From Arenibacter sp040216555 (GTDB lineage: Bacteria > Bacteroidota > Bacteroidia > Flavobacteriales > Flavobacteriaceae), in NCBI GenBank assembly GCA_040216555.1, contig JAVJOW010000038.1, positions 62,001 to 126,000 on the forward strand: a DNA stretch of 64,000 nt. The letters are read 5' to 3'. Positions 44,559 through 53,255 of this stretch are shown piece after piece; position 1 is the first letter of the stretch, and every line of letters starts with the position of its first letter. Below the pieces are notes generated by a model, which made no database searches, was not told the DNA's origin, and saw nothing but the letters and a program-made list of their open reading frames with translations. The position numbers and the translations under genes are program-made.

Positions 44559-46784
44559 TTATTTATTGAACCAATACGTGAATTTTAAAGTCAATGCCCA
44601 ATTTCTTCCTTCTAGGGGTTCAATAAGGTAATTGTTGCTGTACACCAAAAACAAGTCGGAGGCTGGCTTATAACGCCATTGAAAACGCGAATTTAGATTA
44701 AAGTTTTTGGATTGCTCATTGTATTGGAACAAGGTGGCAAAGAATAATTTATTGGTAAAGGTTATATCTACCTCCGAGCCAATTAGCCAAAATTCTGTGG
44801 TGTTCCATGGCGCTGGTAGATCGATGTGGTTATAACTTAAATTACTGCTTAGACTTACAAAGGGTTGAAAGCGGTAACCCAATTCACTAATAAGGCTCGT
44901 TCTATTGCCTTCGGAATAATAACCTCCAAATCGCCCACCAAAGGAATAGGTAAACATACTTTGCGGCTTGGAAATGAAATCGAAGGTATAGGCATTCCAA
45001 TGGTGAAGGGTTCCAAGGTCCAATAATTCCTTGCCCGACCTTGTAGGATCAAAAGGGGATAATAGTTCCACGTATTCGTCGGATACACCAAAGTTTAGTT
45101 TGGAACGGTCCCGAAAGTCCAACAGGTACTCAAAAAGGGTAATATTGTCGGTACGTTCCAATTTTTCATTAAAAAAATAGCTGGCGCTTAGTTTGGGCCC
45201 ATGACTTAAAATGGTACTTTTCTTTGGAAAGAACAAATACCCTGCATAAGAGGTCATGTTAATATATCCATTTCGCGGAACAAAACCTACTTCAGCTGTA
45301 TAATCGTCCTCTACGGACTCTTCCTGTATTCGCCAATTCCATTTACGGCTTTTATACTCCAGGTGGGCTGCTTGGGTAAAACCGTTGCCATTCTTGTTGG
45401 GAGCGAATGACTTCAGGAAAAAGGCTTTCCCTGTCCATTGGTTATTGGCGGAGGCCAAATTATACTCCAAGCCCACATTTCTATTAAACTTTGGAAACAC
45501 TGTTTTTAGGGAATCCGTATCCTGAGGGTAATTAAAAGATTCCTTGTTGACCAACATTAGTCCTATGCTGGAACGGGCAAAAACTTTTCTTTGTAAAGAC
45601 AGTACTCCAAAATTCTGACTGGGAAGCCCAGTTTCATCAATGCTGGCCGTTTGCATATCCATTAACCCCAAGCGCCATTTGTTATTGAGGTTTCCACTTA
45701 CTCTTGCGCCGGCTCTAATGGGTACGCCCAATCCTATTCTCCTAGAGAAAAAGGGACGTATTGTGGCATATCCAAAGTTGGCAAACAGATCTCCGTTCTC
45801 TAAAAAGAATTGTCTTTTTTCGGGAAAAAAAAGTTCAAACCGGTCAAGATTGGTTACTTGGCGATCTACCTCTACTTGTGAGAAATCCGGGTTTACTGTC
45901 AGGTCCAAATTGAGGGAGGTACTCAGACTTAATTTAACATCCCCTCCAATTTTTTTGTCATACTGGGTATCAGTGTTATTTTCCTTATCCTGGTTGATGC
46001 CTCCTAGAACATATGGAATAATGGAGAAATTGCTGCTAGGGGAGGGAGGAGGGGAATCCCAGACCAAAGTTCCGGTATAGGCCAGGGAGGCTGTGGGGAA
46101 TTGTCGCGGAATTGGCGTCCAACTCGATTTTTCACCCGACTTTAAATCTAACCGACTAAAGTTAATGCCCCATTCCTTAACGCCATCCTCATAACGTATG
46201 GATTTGAAGGGAATGGCCATTTCAAATACCCATTTTTCTTCATCACTTGTTACGGCGGATACCCATTTACTGTCCCAGTTGAGATCTACGCTTCCACCAC
46301 TGTGCATGGTGCCGTCCCATTGGGCACCTGCCGCGTTGGAGCCAAACGAATAACCAGTAGTCTGATTGTTGAAAGGGTCCATAAACAATAAAAAATTGTC
46401 GTTTTTCCCAAAACTAAAATCGCGACGTAATGATTCTACATAGTAAGGACCTTTAGTGGCGTTGTAAAAAGTGGCCAAGAGGTAGAGATTGTTTTCGTCG
46501 TAGGTCATCCGGATTTCAGAGGGTTCATTGGCCATTCCGGTATCCATGGGCAATACCATGTAGAAGTTTTTTGCAACGTCGGTATCTTGCCAGGCCAAAT
46601 CGTTCCCAATGCCATCTATTTCTATAGCCGCGGTAGTCTTACGGATATGAAGTTGAAAGGACTGGTTTTTTTTCTGAGCTGCAAGGGGTAAGGCCAAAGC
46701 AAGGGCTAATAGAGTTAGGGGCACTTTTATGTAGGCTGACAAAGGAATGGTATTTTTGTTGGTTGAACTCACTAAAATAGGCAT
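44559..46784 (-). CDS. DUF5916 family protein, CBM9-like plus barrel
   Basis: A 741-residue exported protein. The signal peptide ends near residue 37 (LPLAAQ). Residues about 45-240 form a CBM9-like sugar-binding domain (IEIDGIGNDLAWQDTD). The following segment, with VNPDFSQVEVDRQVTNLDRFELFFPEKRQFF broken over its length, is characteristic of DUF5916, and the last 400 residues are an outer-membrane barrel ending TLKFTYWFN. It probably sits in the outer membrane with the sugar-binding domain in the periplasm. Function is unknown, though the family is frequent in polysaccharide users. Confidence 0.85.
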   Translation of the reverse strand: MPILVSSTNKNTIPLSAYIKVPLTLLALALALPLAAQKKNQSFQLHIRKTTAAIEIDGIGNDLAWQDTDVAKNFYMVLPMDTGMANEPSEIRMTYDENNLYLLATFYNATKGPYYVESLRRDFSFGKNDNFLLFMDPFNNQTTGYSFGSNAAGAQWDGTMHSGGSVDLNWDSKWVSAVTSDEEKWVFEMAIPFKSIRYEDGVKEWGINFSRLDLKSGEKSSWTPIPRQFPTASLAYTGTLVWDSPPPSPSSNFSIIPYVLGGINQDKENNTDTQYDKKIGGDVKLSLSTSLNLDLTVNPDFSQVEVDRQVTNLDRFELFFPEKRQFFLENGDLFANFGYATIRPFFSRRIGLGVPIRAGARVSGNLNNKWRLGLMDMQTASIDETGLPSQNFGVLSLQRKVFARSSIGLMLVNKESFNYPQDTDSLKTVFPKFNRNVGLEYNLASANNQWTGKAFFLKSFAPNKNGNGFTQAAHLEYKSRKWNWRIQEESVEDDYTAEVGFVPRNGYINMTSYAGYLFFPKKSTILSHGPKLSASYFFNEKLERTDNITLFEYLLDFRDRSKLNFGVSDEYVELLSPFDPTRSGKELLDLGTLHHWNAYTFDFISKPQSMFTYSFGGRFGGYYSEGNRTSLISELGYRFQPFVSLSSNLSYNHIDLPAPWNTTEFWLIGSEVDITFTNKLFFATLFQYNEQSKNFNLNSRFQWRYKPASDLFLVYSNNYLIEPLEGRNWALTLKFTYWFNK

Positions 46785-46852
46785 TTTATGAGTATCTGAA
46801 GCATTTAAAGTGCCTTACTTTCGGCCGAATACACCACCATCTTACTGACCAA

Positions 46853-47344
46853 TTATGGCGTTTTCATATATACAATGGAATCCCCAACGGCTAAAGACCA
46901 TTTGTCCGTCATCCCAGCATTTACTTCCAGAACATATTTAACGGGAACTTTTGAAGACAAGCTGTTTTCATCAAAGGGTTGTGCATTTTTTTGAAAACTG
47001 GCGATTTTCATTTGGTCGTCCATAAAAATGAGGTCTAAGGGAAACTCGGTATTTTTCATATAAAAGTAATGCATAGAAACATCATCAAAAACAAACAGCA
47101 TGCCTTGGTTTGGCTCCATGGAACTGCGGTACATGAGGCCAGTTTCCCTTTCGTAGTCGGTATCCGCTATCTCTATGTACAGAGTGGTTAAAATGGAATC
47201 TGATTCTTTCTTAAGTATGCGGAGATCGCCTTCCTTTTTAAAGGTAATCGGAGCTGTTTTAATGGCTTTTTTCGATGCTTCCTTGCAGGAAAGCTGAATG
47301 ATAAAACAAACAACAAAAAGTAGATAGATTTTATTATTTCTCAT
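46853..47344 (-). CDS. DUF192 lipoprotein
   Basis: A 163-residue lipoprotein with lipobox IQLSC. The DUF192 domain shows YERETGLMYRSSMEPNQGML, FYMKNTEFPLDLIFMD and KYVLEVNAG. Function of the family is unknown. I place the start at 47344 (MRNNKIYLL): the longer frame to 47437 reads into the end of lgt and has no signal sequence. It follows lgt by 40 bases on the same strand; lgt would lipidate this very protein. Confidence 0.87.
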   Translation of the reverse strand: MRNNKIYLLFVVCFIIQLSCKEASKKAIKTAPITFKKEGDLRILKKESDSILTTLYIEIADTDYERETGLMYRSSMEPNQGMLFVFDDVSMHYFYMKNTEFPLDLIFMDDQMKIASFQKNAQPFDENSLSSKVPVKYVLEVNAGMTDKWSLAVGDSIVYMKTP

Positions 47345-47384
47345 TTTACAATTACTGTTTGGTCCAGGTAGAATCTTTTCCAGC

Positions 47385-48353
47385 TTACTTTTTAGAGGTG
47401 CCCGATTTAGGTCTAAGGATATAATAGAATCCAACAAGAATAAATGGTATGCTCAACCATTGACCGGTGGATAACAAACCAAGTGATTCCTCAAATCCGC
47501 CTTGACTTTTCTTTACGTATTCCACAAAGAAGCGAACCGTCCATAAAAGCACTAGGAATACCCCAAACAGGTACCCAAGTTTGTCTTTTTTATCTGTTTT
47601 CCAATATAAATAATACAAAATGGCAAAAACAAAAATATAACAAAACCCTTCATAGAGTTGCGCTGGATGCCTGTAGGGAATAGCCTCTAAGTACTCGGCA
47701 AACCGTGGGTCTTTTTCAATAAGGTTGTAAGCGGCATTTACCGTTTTTTCCTTGGTAATTGCTAAAGCTTTGTATGCAGGCATGTCGTCGGAATCGCGCA
47801 CAAACCTCGTGGCCAGGGCAAAAGATTTTTCAACCGGTTTACCGTTGATCTCCGAATTGAAGAAATTCCCCAAACGGACACAGAAAGCACCAATGGACAC
47901 TGGAATAACTATACGATCCAGAATCCATAGAATTTTGAATTCAGGATATTTTCTGGTGTAGAGGTACATGCCAATGATAATTCCAATGGCCGCTCCATGA
48001 CTTGCCAAACCGGTAAACCCTGTAAACTCGTAACCATTGATAAATCCGAAAAGTGTGCTATCGGCACTCTCTCTAATGGGTAATAAAATTTCCAATAAAT
48101 GGTTTTGGTAATATGGCCAATCGTAAAAGAACACATGCCCCAATCTCGCCCCCAACATGGTAGCTAGAACGGTATAGATAAAAAGGGAGTCCAACTGCTC
48201 CAGGGATTTTTTTTCTTTTAAAAATATCTTCTTCATGAGATACCAGCCCAATGCGAAAGCAATTATCCAAAGAAGATTGTAATATTTTATTTGAATTACC
48301 CCAATTTTAAAAAGGGTATCGGCGGGATTCCAAGTAAAGCCTAAAAAGTACAT
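47385..48353 (-). CDS. lgt: Prolipoprotein diacylglyceryl transferase
   Basis: A 322-residue inner-membrane enzyme that transfers diacylglycerol from phosphatidylglycerol to the lipobox cysteine of prolipoproteins (EC 2.5.1.145). Seven membrane helices are expected. Motifs seen are ARLGHVFFYDWPYY, GLASHGAAIG (catalytic-site His), VRLGNFFNSEINGKP, the essential Lgt signature, and HPAQLYEG. The protein is longer than E. coli Lgt (291) owing to an insert around 190-225. It precedes a DUF192 lipoprotein gene. Confidence 0.96.
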   Translation of the reverse strand: MYFLGFTWNPADTLFKIGVIQIKYYNLLWIIAFALGWYLMKKIFLKEKKSLEQLDSLFIYTVLATMLGARLGHVFFYDWPYYQNHLLEILLPIRESADSTLFGFINGYEFTGFTGLASHGAAIGIIIGMYLYTRKYPEFKILWILDRIVIPVSIGAFCVRLGNFFNSEINGKPVEKSFALATRFVRDSDDMPAYKALAITKEKTVNAAYNLIEKDPRFAEYLEAIPYRHPAQLYEGFCYIFVFAILYYLYWKTDKKDKLGYLFGVFLVLLWTVRFFVEYVKKSQGGFEESLGLLSTGQWLSIPFILVGFYYILRPKSGTSKK

Positions 48354-48532
48354 CTACGATTTTTTTAAGGGACTAAGATAAGTAAATACTGCAAAGAATA
48401 GCGGACTGAAATAGGTTAATTTGGATATGCAGGTATGAATAAATTTGGAAAAGCTTTGCTGCATCTCTATGCAATTATATCAAAATTGGCTTGATAAATA
48501 ATTATTAAAATAGAAATCCGGGAACAAAGAAA

Positions 48533-48754
48533 TTATGGTACCGGGTCGTAACCACTTCCACCCCAAGGGTGACAACTAAAAATTCTTTTTAAGGCTAGCC
48601 ACCCACCTTTGAAAAGACCATGTTTCTGGAGGGCTTCCAAAGTGTATTGTGAGCAGGTGGGGGAATAGCGACATGAGGCCGGGGTAAGAGGGGAAATAAA
48701 ATTTTGGTAAAATTTCACCAATAGTACAAAGGGGGCAATTAATATTTTTCTCAT
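48533..48754 (-). CDS. yidD: Membrane protein insertion efficiency factor YidD
   Basis: A 73-residue small membrane-associated protein. It shows the family motifs YQNFISPL, SCRYSPTCSQYTLEALQKHG and SCHPWGGSGYDPVP with the conserved cysteines. It assists YidC-dependent insertion of membrane proteins. It lies between cysS and lgt on the same strand. Confidence 0.95.
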   Translation of the reverse strand: MRKILIAPFVLLVKFYQNFISPLTPASCRYSPTCSQYTLEALQKHGLFKGGWLALKRIFSCHPWGGSGYDPVP

Positions 48755-48803
48755 CTATTCAAAAATTTTGTACTATTCTGAAAATGAACTGAATAAAAAT
48801 TTT

Positions 48804-48886
48804 CGCATACCTCTAACGCTTCACTTATACACTGAAAAATTGATCATTTTGGTCTATAAGTGAAAAATAAATTTTGTTTATGCGAG
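48804..48886. repeat. Nested inverted repeats between yidD and cysS
   Basis: Outer arms TCGCATA/TATGCGA and inner arms TTCACTTATA (48820-48829) / TATAAGTGAA (48855-48864) can form one long imperfect stem. A T tract follows the outer arm on the plus strand. The role is unclear: attenuator, terminator or RNA processing site. Confidence 0.5.
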
Positions 48887-48903
48887 TTTTTTGAAGGCCT
48901 AAT

Positions 48904-50385
48904 TTAGCTGAGACTAAAAGTAGTACCATCTTTTCCATCATTCAATTGAATGCCCATCCCTGCTAGTTGGTCCCTTATTTTGTCCGATGTGGAGAAATCC
49001 TTATTGGCACGTGCTTCATTTCGCAACTGTATCAGAAGACCAACAACACTGCTTAATTTATCAGAATTAAGTAGTGCACTATTTTGATTTTCCAAACCTA
49101 ATATATCAAAAACAAAATTATGCATGGATTCAATAAGGAGTTCCTTGTCCTTTTCGGTTATAGTTTCCTTACCCTCTTTTATTAAATTAATTCGTTTCAC
49201 GGCTTCAAATAAATTGGCCGTTAGCATAGGGGTGTTGAAATCATCGTTCATGGCATCGTAACCCTTCTGTTTCCATTCCTCCAAATTAAAGCTGGATGAT
49301 GGACCGGTAGTTAGGTTTTCCATGCTGTCAATGGCATCCATCAATTTTTGAAACCCTTTTTCTGATGCGGCAAGCGCTTCATCGCTAAGGTCCAATATAC
49401 TGGTATAGTGTGCCTGCATCATAAAGAAGCGCACCACAGATGGTGTATATGGTTTACTTAGAATTTCATTCTCGCCAGAAAACATTTCATTGGGCAGGAT
49501 GTTGTTTCCTGTAGATTTAGCCATTTTTTTGCCGTTCAAGGTCAGCATGTTGGCATGTAACCAATATTTTACGGGAGCATGTCCGTTGCAGGCTTCGGCC
49601 TGAGCTATTTCACACTCATGATGTGGAAATTTTAGGTCCATACCGCCACCATGTATGTCAAAAGTTTCACCTAGATACTTGGTACTCATAGCGGTACATT
49701 CCAGGTGCCAACCAGGAAAACCATCGCCCCAAGGAGAAGGCCAACGCATTATATGCTGGGCTTCTGCTTTTTTCCACAACGCAAAGTCCTGGGGACTCTT
49801 TTTTTCATCCTGAGCGGCCAATTCACGGGTATTGGCAATCATATCCTCCAATTTTCTCCCACTTAATTTACCGTACTCATTGGTCTTGTTGAATTTTTCA
49901 ACATCAAAATAAACAGACCCGTTAATTTCGTAGGCAAATCCTTTTTCCAGAATATTCTTTATAATTTCAATTTGCTCAATAATATGCCCGGTAGCGGTAG
50001 GTTCAATGCTTGGAGGCAATAAATTGAATTTTTGCAGTATGCTGTGAAAATCCAGGGTATATTGTTGAACCACTTCCATGGGTTCCAATTGCTCCAACCT
50101 CGCTTTCTTGGCAATCTTATCCTCTCCGTCTTCCGCATCATTTTCCAAATGCCCGGCATCGGTAATATTCCGGACATATCTCACCTTGTAACCCAAATGC
50201 TTTAAATACCTGAAGATCATGTCGAAAGACATAAAAGTTCGGCAGTTGCCCAAGTGTACATTGCTGTAAACAGTGGGTCCACAGACGTACATGCCGACAT
50301 GACCCTCGCTTAAAGGTTCAAAAACTTCTTTTTCTCCCGAAAGGGAATTGTAAACTTTTAATTTTTGAGTTTGGTACAAAGACAT
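48904..50385 (-). CDS. cysS: Cysteinyl-tRNA synthetase
   Basis: A 493-residue class I synthetase that charges tRNA-Cys (EC 6.1.1.16). The HIGH-type motif is HLGN in YSNVHLGNCRTF, the KMSKS-type loop is KKMAKSTGN, and the zinc ligands are in YVCGPTVY, WHLECTAMS and HHECEIAQ. The C-terminal domain ends in the anticodon-binding region. The start at 50385 (MSLYQTQKL) is preferred to a TTG five codons upstream. It follows folE by 15 bases, so both are cotranscribed. Confidence 0.96.
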   Translation of the reverse strand: MSLYQTQKLKVYNSLSGEKEVFEPLSEGHVGMYVCGPTVYSNVHLGNCRTFMSFDMIFRYLKHLGYKVRYVRNITDAGHLENDAEDGEDKIAKKARLEQLEPMEVVQQYTLDFHSILQKFNLLPPSIEPTATGHIIEQIEIIKNILEKGFAYEINGSVYFDVEKFNKTNEYGKLSGRKLEDMIANTRELAAQDEKKSPQDFALWKKAEAQHIMRWPSPWGDGFPGWHLECTAMSTKYLGETFDIHGGGMDLKFPHHECEIAQAEACNGHAPVKYWLHANMLTLNGKKMAKSTGNNILPNEMFSGENEILSKPYTPSVVRFFMMQAHYTSILDLSDEALAASEKGFQKLMDAIDSMENLTTGPSSSFNLEEWKQKGYDAMNDDFNTPMLTANLFEAVKRINLIKEGKETITEKDKELLIESMHNFVFDILGLENQNSALLNSDKLSSVVGLLIQLRNEARANKDFSTSDKIRDQLAGMGIQLNDGKDGTTFSLS

Positions 50386-50400
50386 TATTGAGTGGGACAA

Positions 50401-51081
50401 TTAAAATTTAGTATCGATGTTTATATAGTCCAAAAATTCTCGTCTAACGGCTTCTTCCTTAAATTTTCCACCGTATTCTGCCGTTACGGTACTACTTTCA
50501 ATGTCGCGTATGCCCCGGGAATTTACACATAAATGTTTGGCGTCTATAACACAGGCAACATCTTCCGTTCCTAAAACCTCTTGAAGTTCCCTTACGATCT
50601 GAATATTTAGTCGCTCCTGGACTTGTGGCCTTTTGGCGTAATAATCCACTATCCTGTTCATTTTGGACAAGCCAACAACGGTACCTTTGGAAATATAGGC
50701 CACGTGGGCCTTCCCCACTATTGGCAATAAATGATGTTCGCAGGTGGAGTATAGCGTAATATTTTTTTCCACTAACATTTCACCGTACTTATATTTATTG
50801 TCGAAGGTGGATGATTTGGGCCGTCTTTTTGGATTTAGGCCTCCAAAAATTTCTTGAACAAACATTTTGGCCACCCTATTAGGCGTTCCCTTTAAACTGT
50901 CGTCCTCTAGGTCGAGGCCCAAAGTCAGCATTATTTCGTTTACGCTGGCCCTGATACGGGCTATTTTTTCCTCATCACTTAGCACAAATGCATCCTTACG
51001 TAAAGGTGTGTCCTCAGCAGCGGAAACGTGATCGTCCCCTAACTCTTCAAAATGCTTTTCCAATGCGTTGTCGATTTTCAT
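50401..51081 (-). CDS. folE: GTP cyclohydrolase I
   Basis: A 226-residue enzyme that turns GTP into 7,8-dihydroneopterin triphosphate (EC 3.5.4.16), the first step of tetrahydrofolate synthesis. Zinc and catalytic residues are in STCEHHLLP and DAKHLCVNSRGI, with the conserved VVGLSKMNRIVD and RPQVQERLN. I start at 51081 (MKIDNALEKHF); the longer frame to 51117 would overlap the predicted promoter box. It begins the folE-cysS operon. Confidence 0.96.
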   Translation of the reverse strand: MKIDNALEKHFEELGDDHVSAAEDTPLRKDAFVLSDEEKIARIRASVNEIMLTLGLDLEDDSLKGTPNRVAKMFVQEIFGGLNPKRRPKSSTFDNKYKYGEMLVEKNITLYSTCEHHLLPIVGKAHVAYISKGTVVGLSKMNRIVDYYAKRPQVQERLNIQIVRELQEVLGTEDVACVIDAKHLCVNSRGIRDIESSTVTAEYGGKFKEEAVRREFLDYINIDTKF

Positions 51082-51104
51082 TAAAATATTGCTTTTTAAG
51101 GCAG

Positions 51105-51137
51105 CAAAGATATACATAATATGCCACTTTATACCAA
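51105..51137 (-). promoter_or_regulatory. Predicted promoter of folE-cysS
   Basis: On the minus strand TTG (51137-51135) and TATCTTTG (51112-51105) are 22 bases apart, matching the Bacteroidota consensus. The ATG follows 23 bases later. Confidence 0.6.
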
Positions 51138-51185
51138 GTTTGCCTAGTTACACAACATAAATTAGTGTTAACTAAACTAGGGTGT

Positions 51186-51193
51186 TACTTTTG
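51186..51193 (+). promoter_or_regulatory. Predicted -7 box of the first T9SS-sorted gene
   Basis: TACTTTTG matches TAnnTTTG and lies 25 bases before the ATG at 51219. The -33 element is not clear. Confidence 0.45.
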
Positions 51194-51218
51194 AAATTCC
51201 CAAATTTTCTAGGTATTC

Positions 51219-53024
51219 ATGAACAGGTTGGTCGTCGTTTTAGGTGTTATTTGGTGTCTAGGTACTGCTTTGGCCATGGCCCAAGTGGCTCCGGATTGCT
51301 CAAATGCGGTGCCAATTTGTAACAATACACCGGTCAACGGGGGTACCAATGGCTATGGTTCGGATGACTTTAAAGGTGCCGGTAAATCCGGTTGTTTGGA
51401 AAAAACACTCTCCGGAGCCATTGAATCCAATGCTGCTTGGTATAAATTTAGGACTGGGGCTTCAGGGCAATTAGGATTTAATATTGGTTTCGATTCCAGC
51501 GAAGATTGGGACTTTGCCCTATATAAGGCCAGTGATTGCAATTCCCTTGGCGACCCCATACGCTGTAATTTTTTTGACAATAGGGATGCCAATAGTTTTA
51601 TTGGTGTAGGGGTGGACCCACAAGGGGCAACGGATAATGTTCAATACGAAGATTGGCTGGAGGTATTGCCCGGAGAGGACTACTATTTATTGGTGAATAA
51701 TTTTAGTAATATTAATTCAGGCTTTTCCATTCAGTTCACAGGTCAAATCTTTGTTACCAACCCTTATGACGCATTGGATTGCGCCATAATCAACAATCTT
51801 TTGGGGCCTCCAATTGCAGCTTGTAACAATGAAAATATTGTTTTGGACGCCACTACTGCCAATGTGGTAAGTTATACCTGGTATAAGGATATAGGAAATG
51901 GTTATGTTGCAATTCCAGGGGAGGTTTCCGCTACCTTAAATGTGTTGGAAGCCGCTTTTTACCGAGTGGAAGTAATAACCCAGTCCCAGAATAATATAAT
52001 TAGTGATGTGCAAGTGGGGTTTTCCCAAGCGCCTACGACATCTCCTGTAGATGATGAACACCTGTGCCTGGATTCCGGTTATTTTTATTTAAGTGATAAG
52101 GATCAAATGGCATTGGGCGGACAATCTGCGAATGACGTAATTATATCCTATCATACCAGTTTGGCCGATGCGCAGGCAGGGATAAATGCTCTTTCTTTGG
52201 AATATGCGTTGCAGGCAGGGGAACAACAGATATATATCAGGGCTACCTCCGTACAGAATCCAAGATGTTATGATGCTTCAGAGAATTTTAAATTAACGGT
52301 CCATGAACCTTTGACTGCTAATTTCCCCTTGGAAGTTTTTCTTTGTGAAGGGGAACTCAGCGCTGTAATAGGAGACACGGTTCCAGATCCAGAATATAAT
52401 TATCTCTGGAGTACTGGACAGTCAACCTCCAGTATAACCGTTACCCAAGGCGGGGAATATTCCTTGACGATTACCGATAAGCTTGGTGTTTCAGCATGTG
52501 ACAATACCTTTGTGATTAATGTTTATGCTTCAAAAACACCTCACATAAAGGAGGTGGTAATAGATGATCTGCAGGATAGCAATACTGTTACGATAATTCC
52601 CGATAGGGAGGGCGATTTTGAATATCGTTTGGATGAAGGAGCATATCAGCCAGATAATATATTTTATAATGTACTTCCCGGTAGGCATAGCGTTACATTG
52701 AACGATTTAAATGGTTGCGGAACTGCTACGGAAACTATAGTCGTGGTAGGATTTCCCAAGTTTTTCACTCCCAATGGGGACGGGGCTAACGATCTATGGA
52801 ATATTGTTGGTATTTCCAGCTTGGAAGAACCTATATTAAAAGTTTATAACAGGTATGGAAAGTTGCTTAAACAATTGTCCCAAAATAGCATGGGTTGGGA
52901 CGGCACCTATAATGGTGTGGCGTTACCTTCGGACGACTACTGGTTCAAGCTTAGTTTTAAGGATCAAGATGGTCAGCGTATAGTGGCCAAGCATATTAAT
53001 AATCATTTTTCTTTAAAACGTTAG
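51219..53024 (+). CDS. Secreted protein with T9SS type B sorting domain
   Basis: A 601-residue protein exported by Sec and then by the type IX system. Signal peptide about 1-21 (AMAQ). Residues about 25-185 form a beta domain with CSNAVPICNN, SGCLEKTLSG, WYKFRTGASGQ, EDWDFALYK and DWLEVLPGEDYYLLVNNFS. The middle carries Ig/PKD-like repeats. The last 85 residues are the gliding-motility-type (type B) sorting domain: FPKFFTPNGDGANDLWNI, VYNRYGKLLKQL, GWDGTYNG, DDYWFKL, ending HFSLKR. The protein is likely released or attached at the cell surface, possibly as an adhesin. The next gene is a paralogue. Confidence 0.9.
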   Translation: MNRLVVVLGVIWCLGTALAMAQVAPDCSNAVPICNNTPVNGGTNGYGSDDFKGAGKSGCLEKTLSGAIESNAAWYKFRTGASGQLGFNIGFDSSEDWDFALYKASDCNSLGDPIRCNFFDNRDANSFIGVGVDPQGATDNVQYEDWLEVLPGEDYYLLVNNFSNINSGFSIQFTGQIFVTNPYDALDCAIINNLLGPPIAACNNENIVLDATTANVVSYTWYKDIGNGYVAIPGEVSATLNVLEAAFYRVEVITQSQNNIISDVQVGFSQAPTTSPVDDEHLCLDSGYFYLSDKDQMALGGQSANDVIISYHTSLADAQAGINALSLEYALQAGEQQIYIRATSVQNPRCYDASENFKLTVHEPLTANFPLEVFLCEGELSAVIGDTVPDPEYNYLWSTGQSTSSITVTQGGEYSLTITDKLGVSACDNTFVINVYASKTPHIKEVVIDDLQDSNTVTIIPDREGDFEYRLDEGAYQPDNIFYNVLPGRHSVTLNDLNGCGTATETIVVVGFPKFFTPNGDGANDLWNIVGISSLEEPILKVYNRYGKLLKQLSQNSMGWDGTYNGVALPSDDYWFKLSFKDQDGQRIVAKHINNHFSLKR

Positions 53025-53255
53025 AAGTAAATAGGGGGGGATAAGGATATCCTTTCCTGCTAATTGTAGTAGCCAATATCTGCAAATGCAAATAGGCCAA
53101 TCACATACAGTAAAGAGTATCTTGGATAGGCCAAAGCCCTAGGGATACTTGTTGAGAGGCCCAAGTTTTTGTGATAAAATAAACCGCCTATATACTAAAT
53201 CTTTTTCATAAGAGTTATTATACTTGATTTAAGTATGTAATTAGCCCCAATTTCT

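Noticed and set aside
46853..47437. Longer start for the DUF192 protein at 47437
   Set aside because: It would overlap lgt and place the lipoprotein signal in the middle of the protein; the ATG at 47344 fits.
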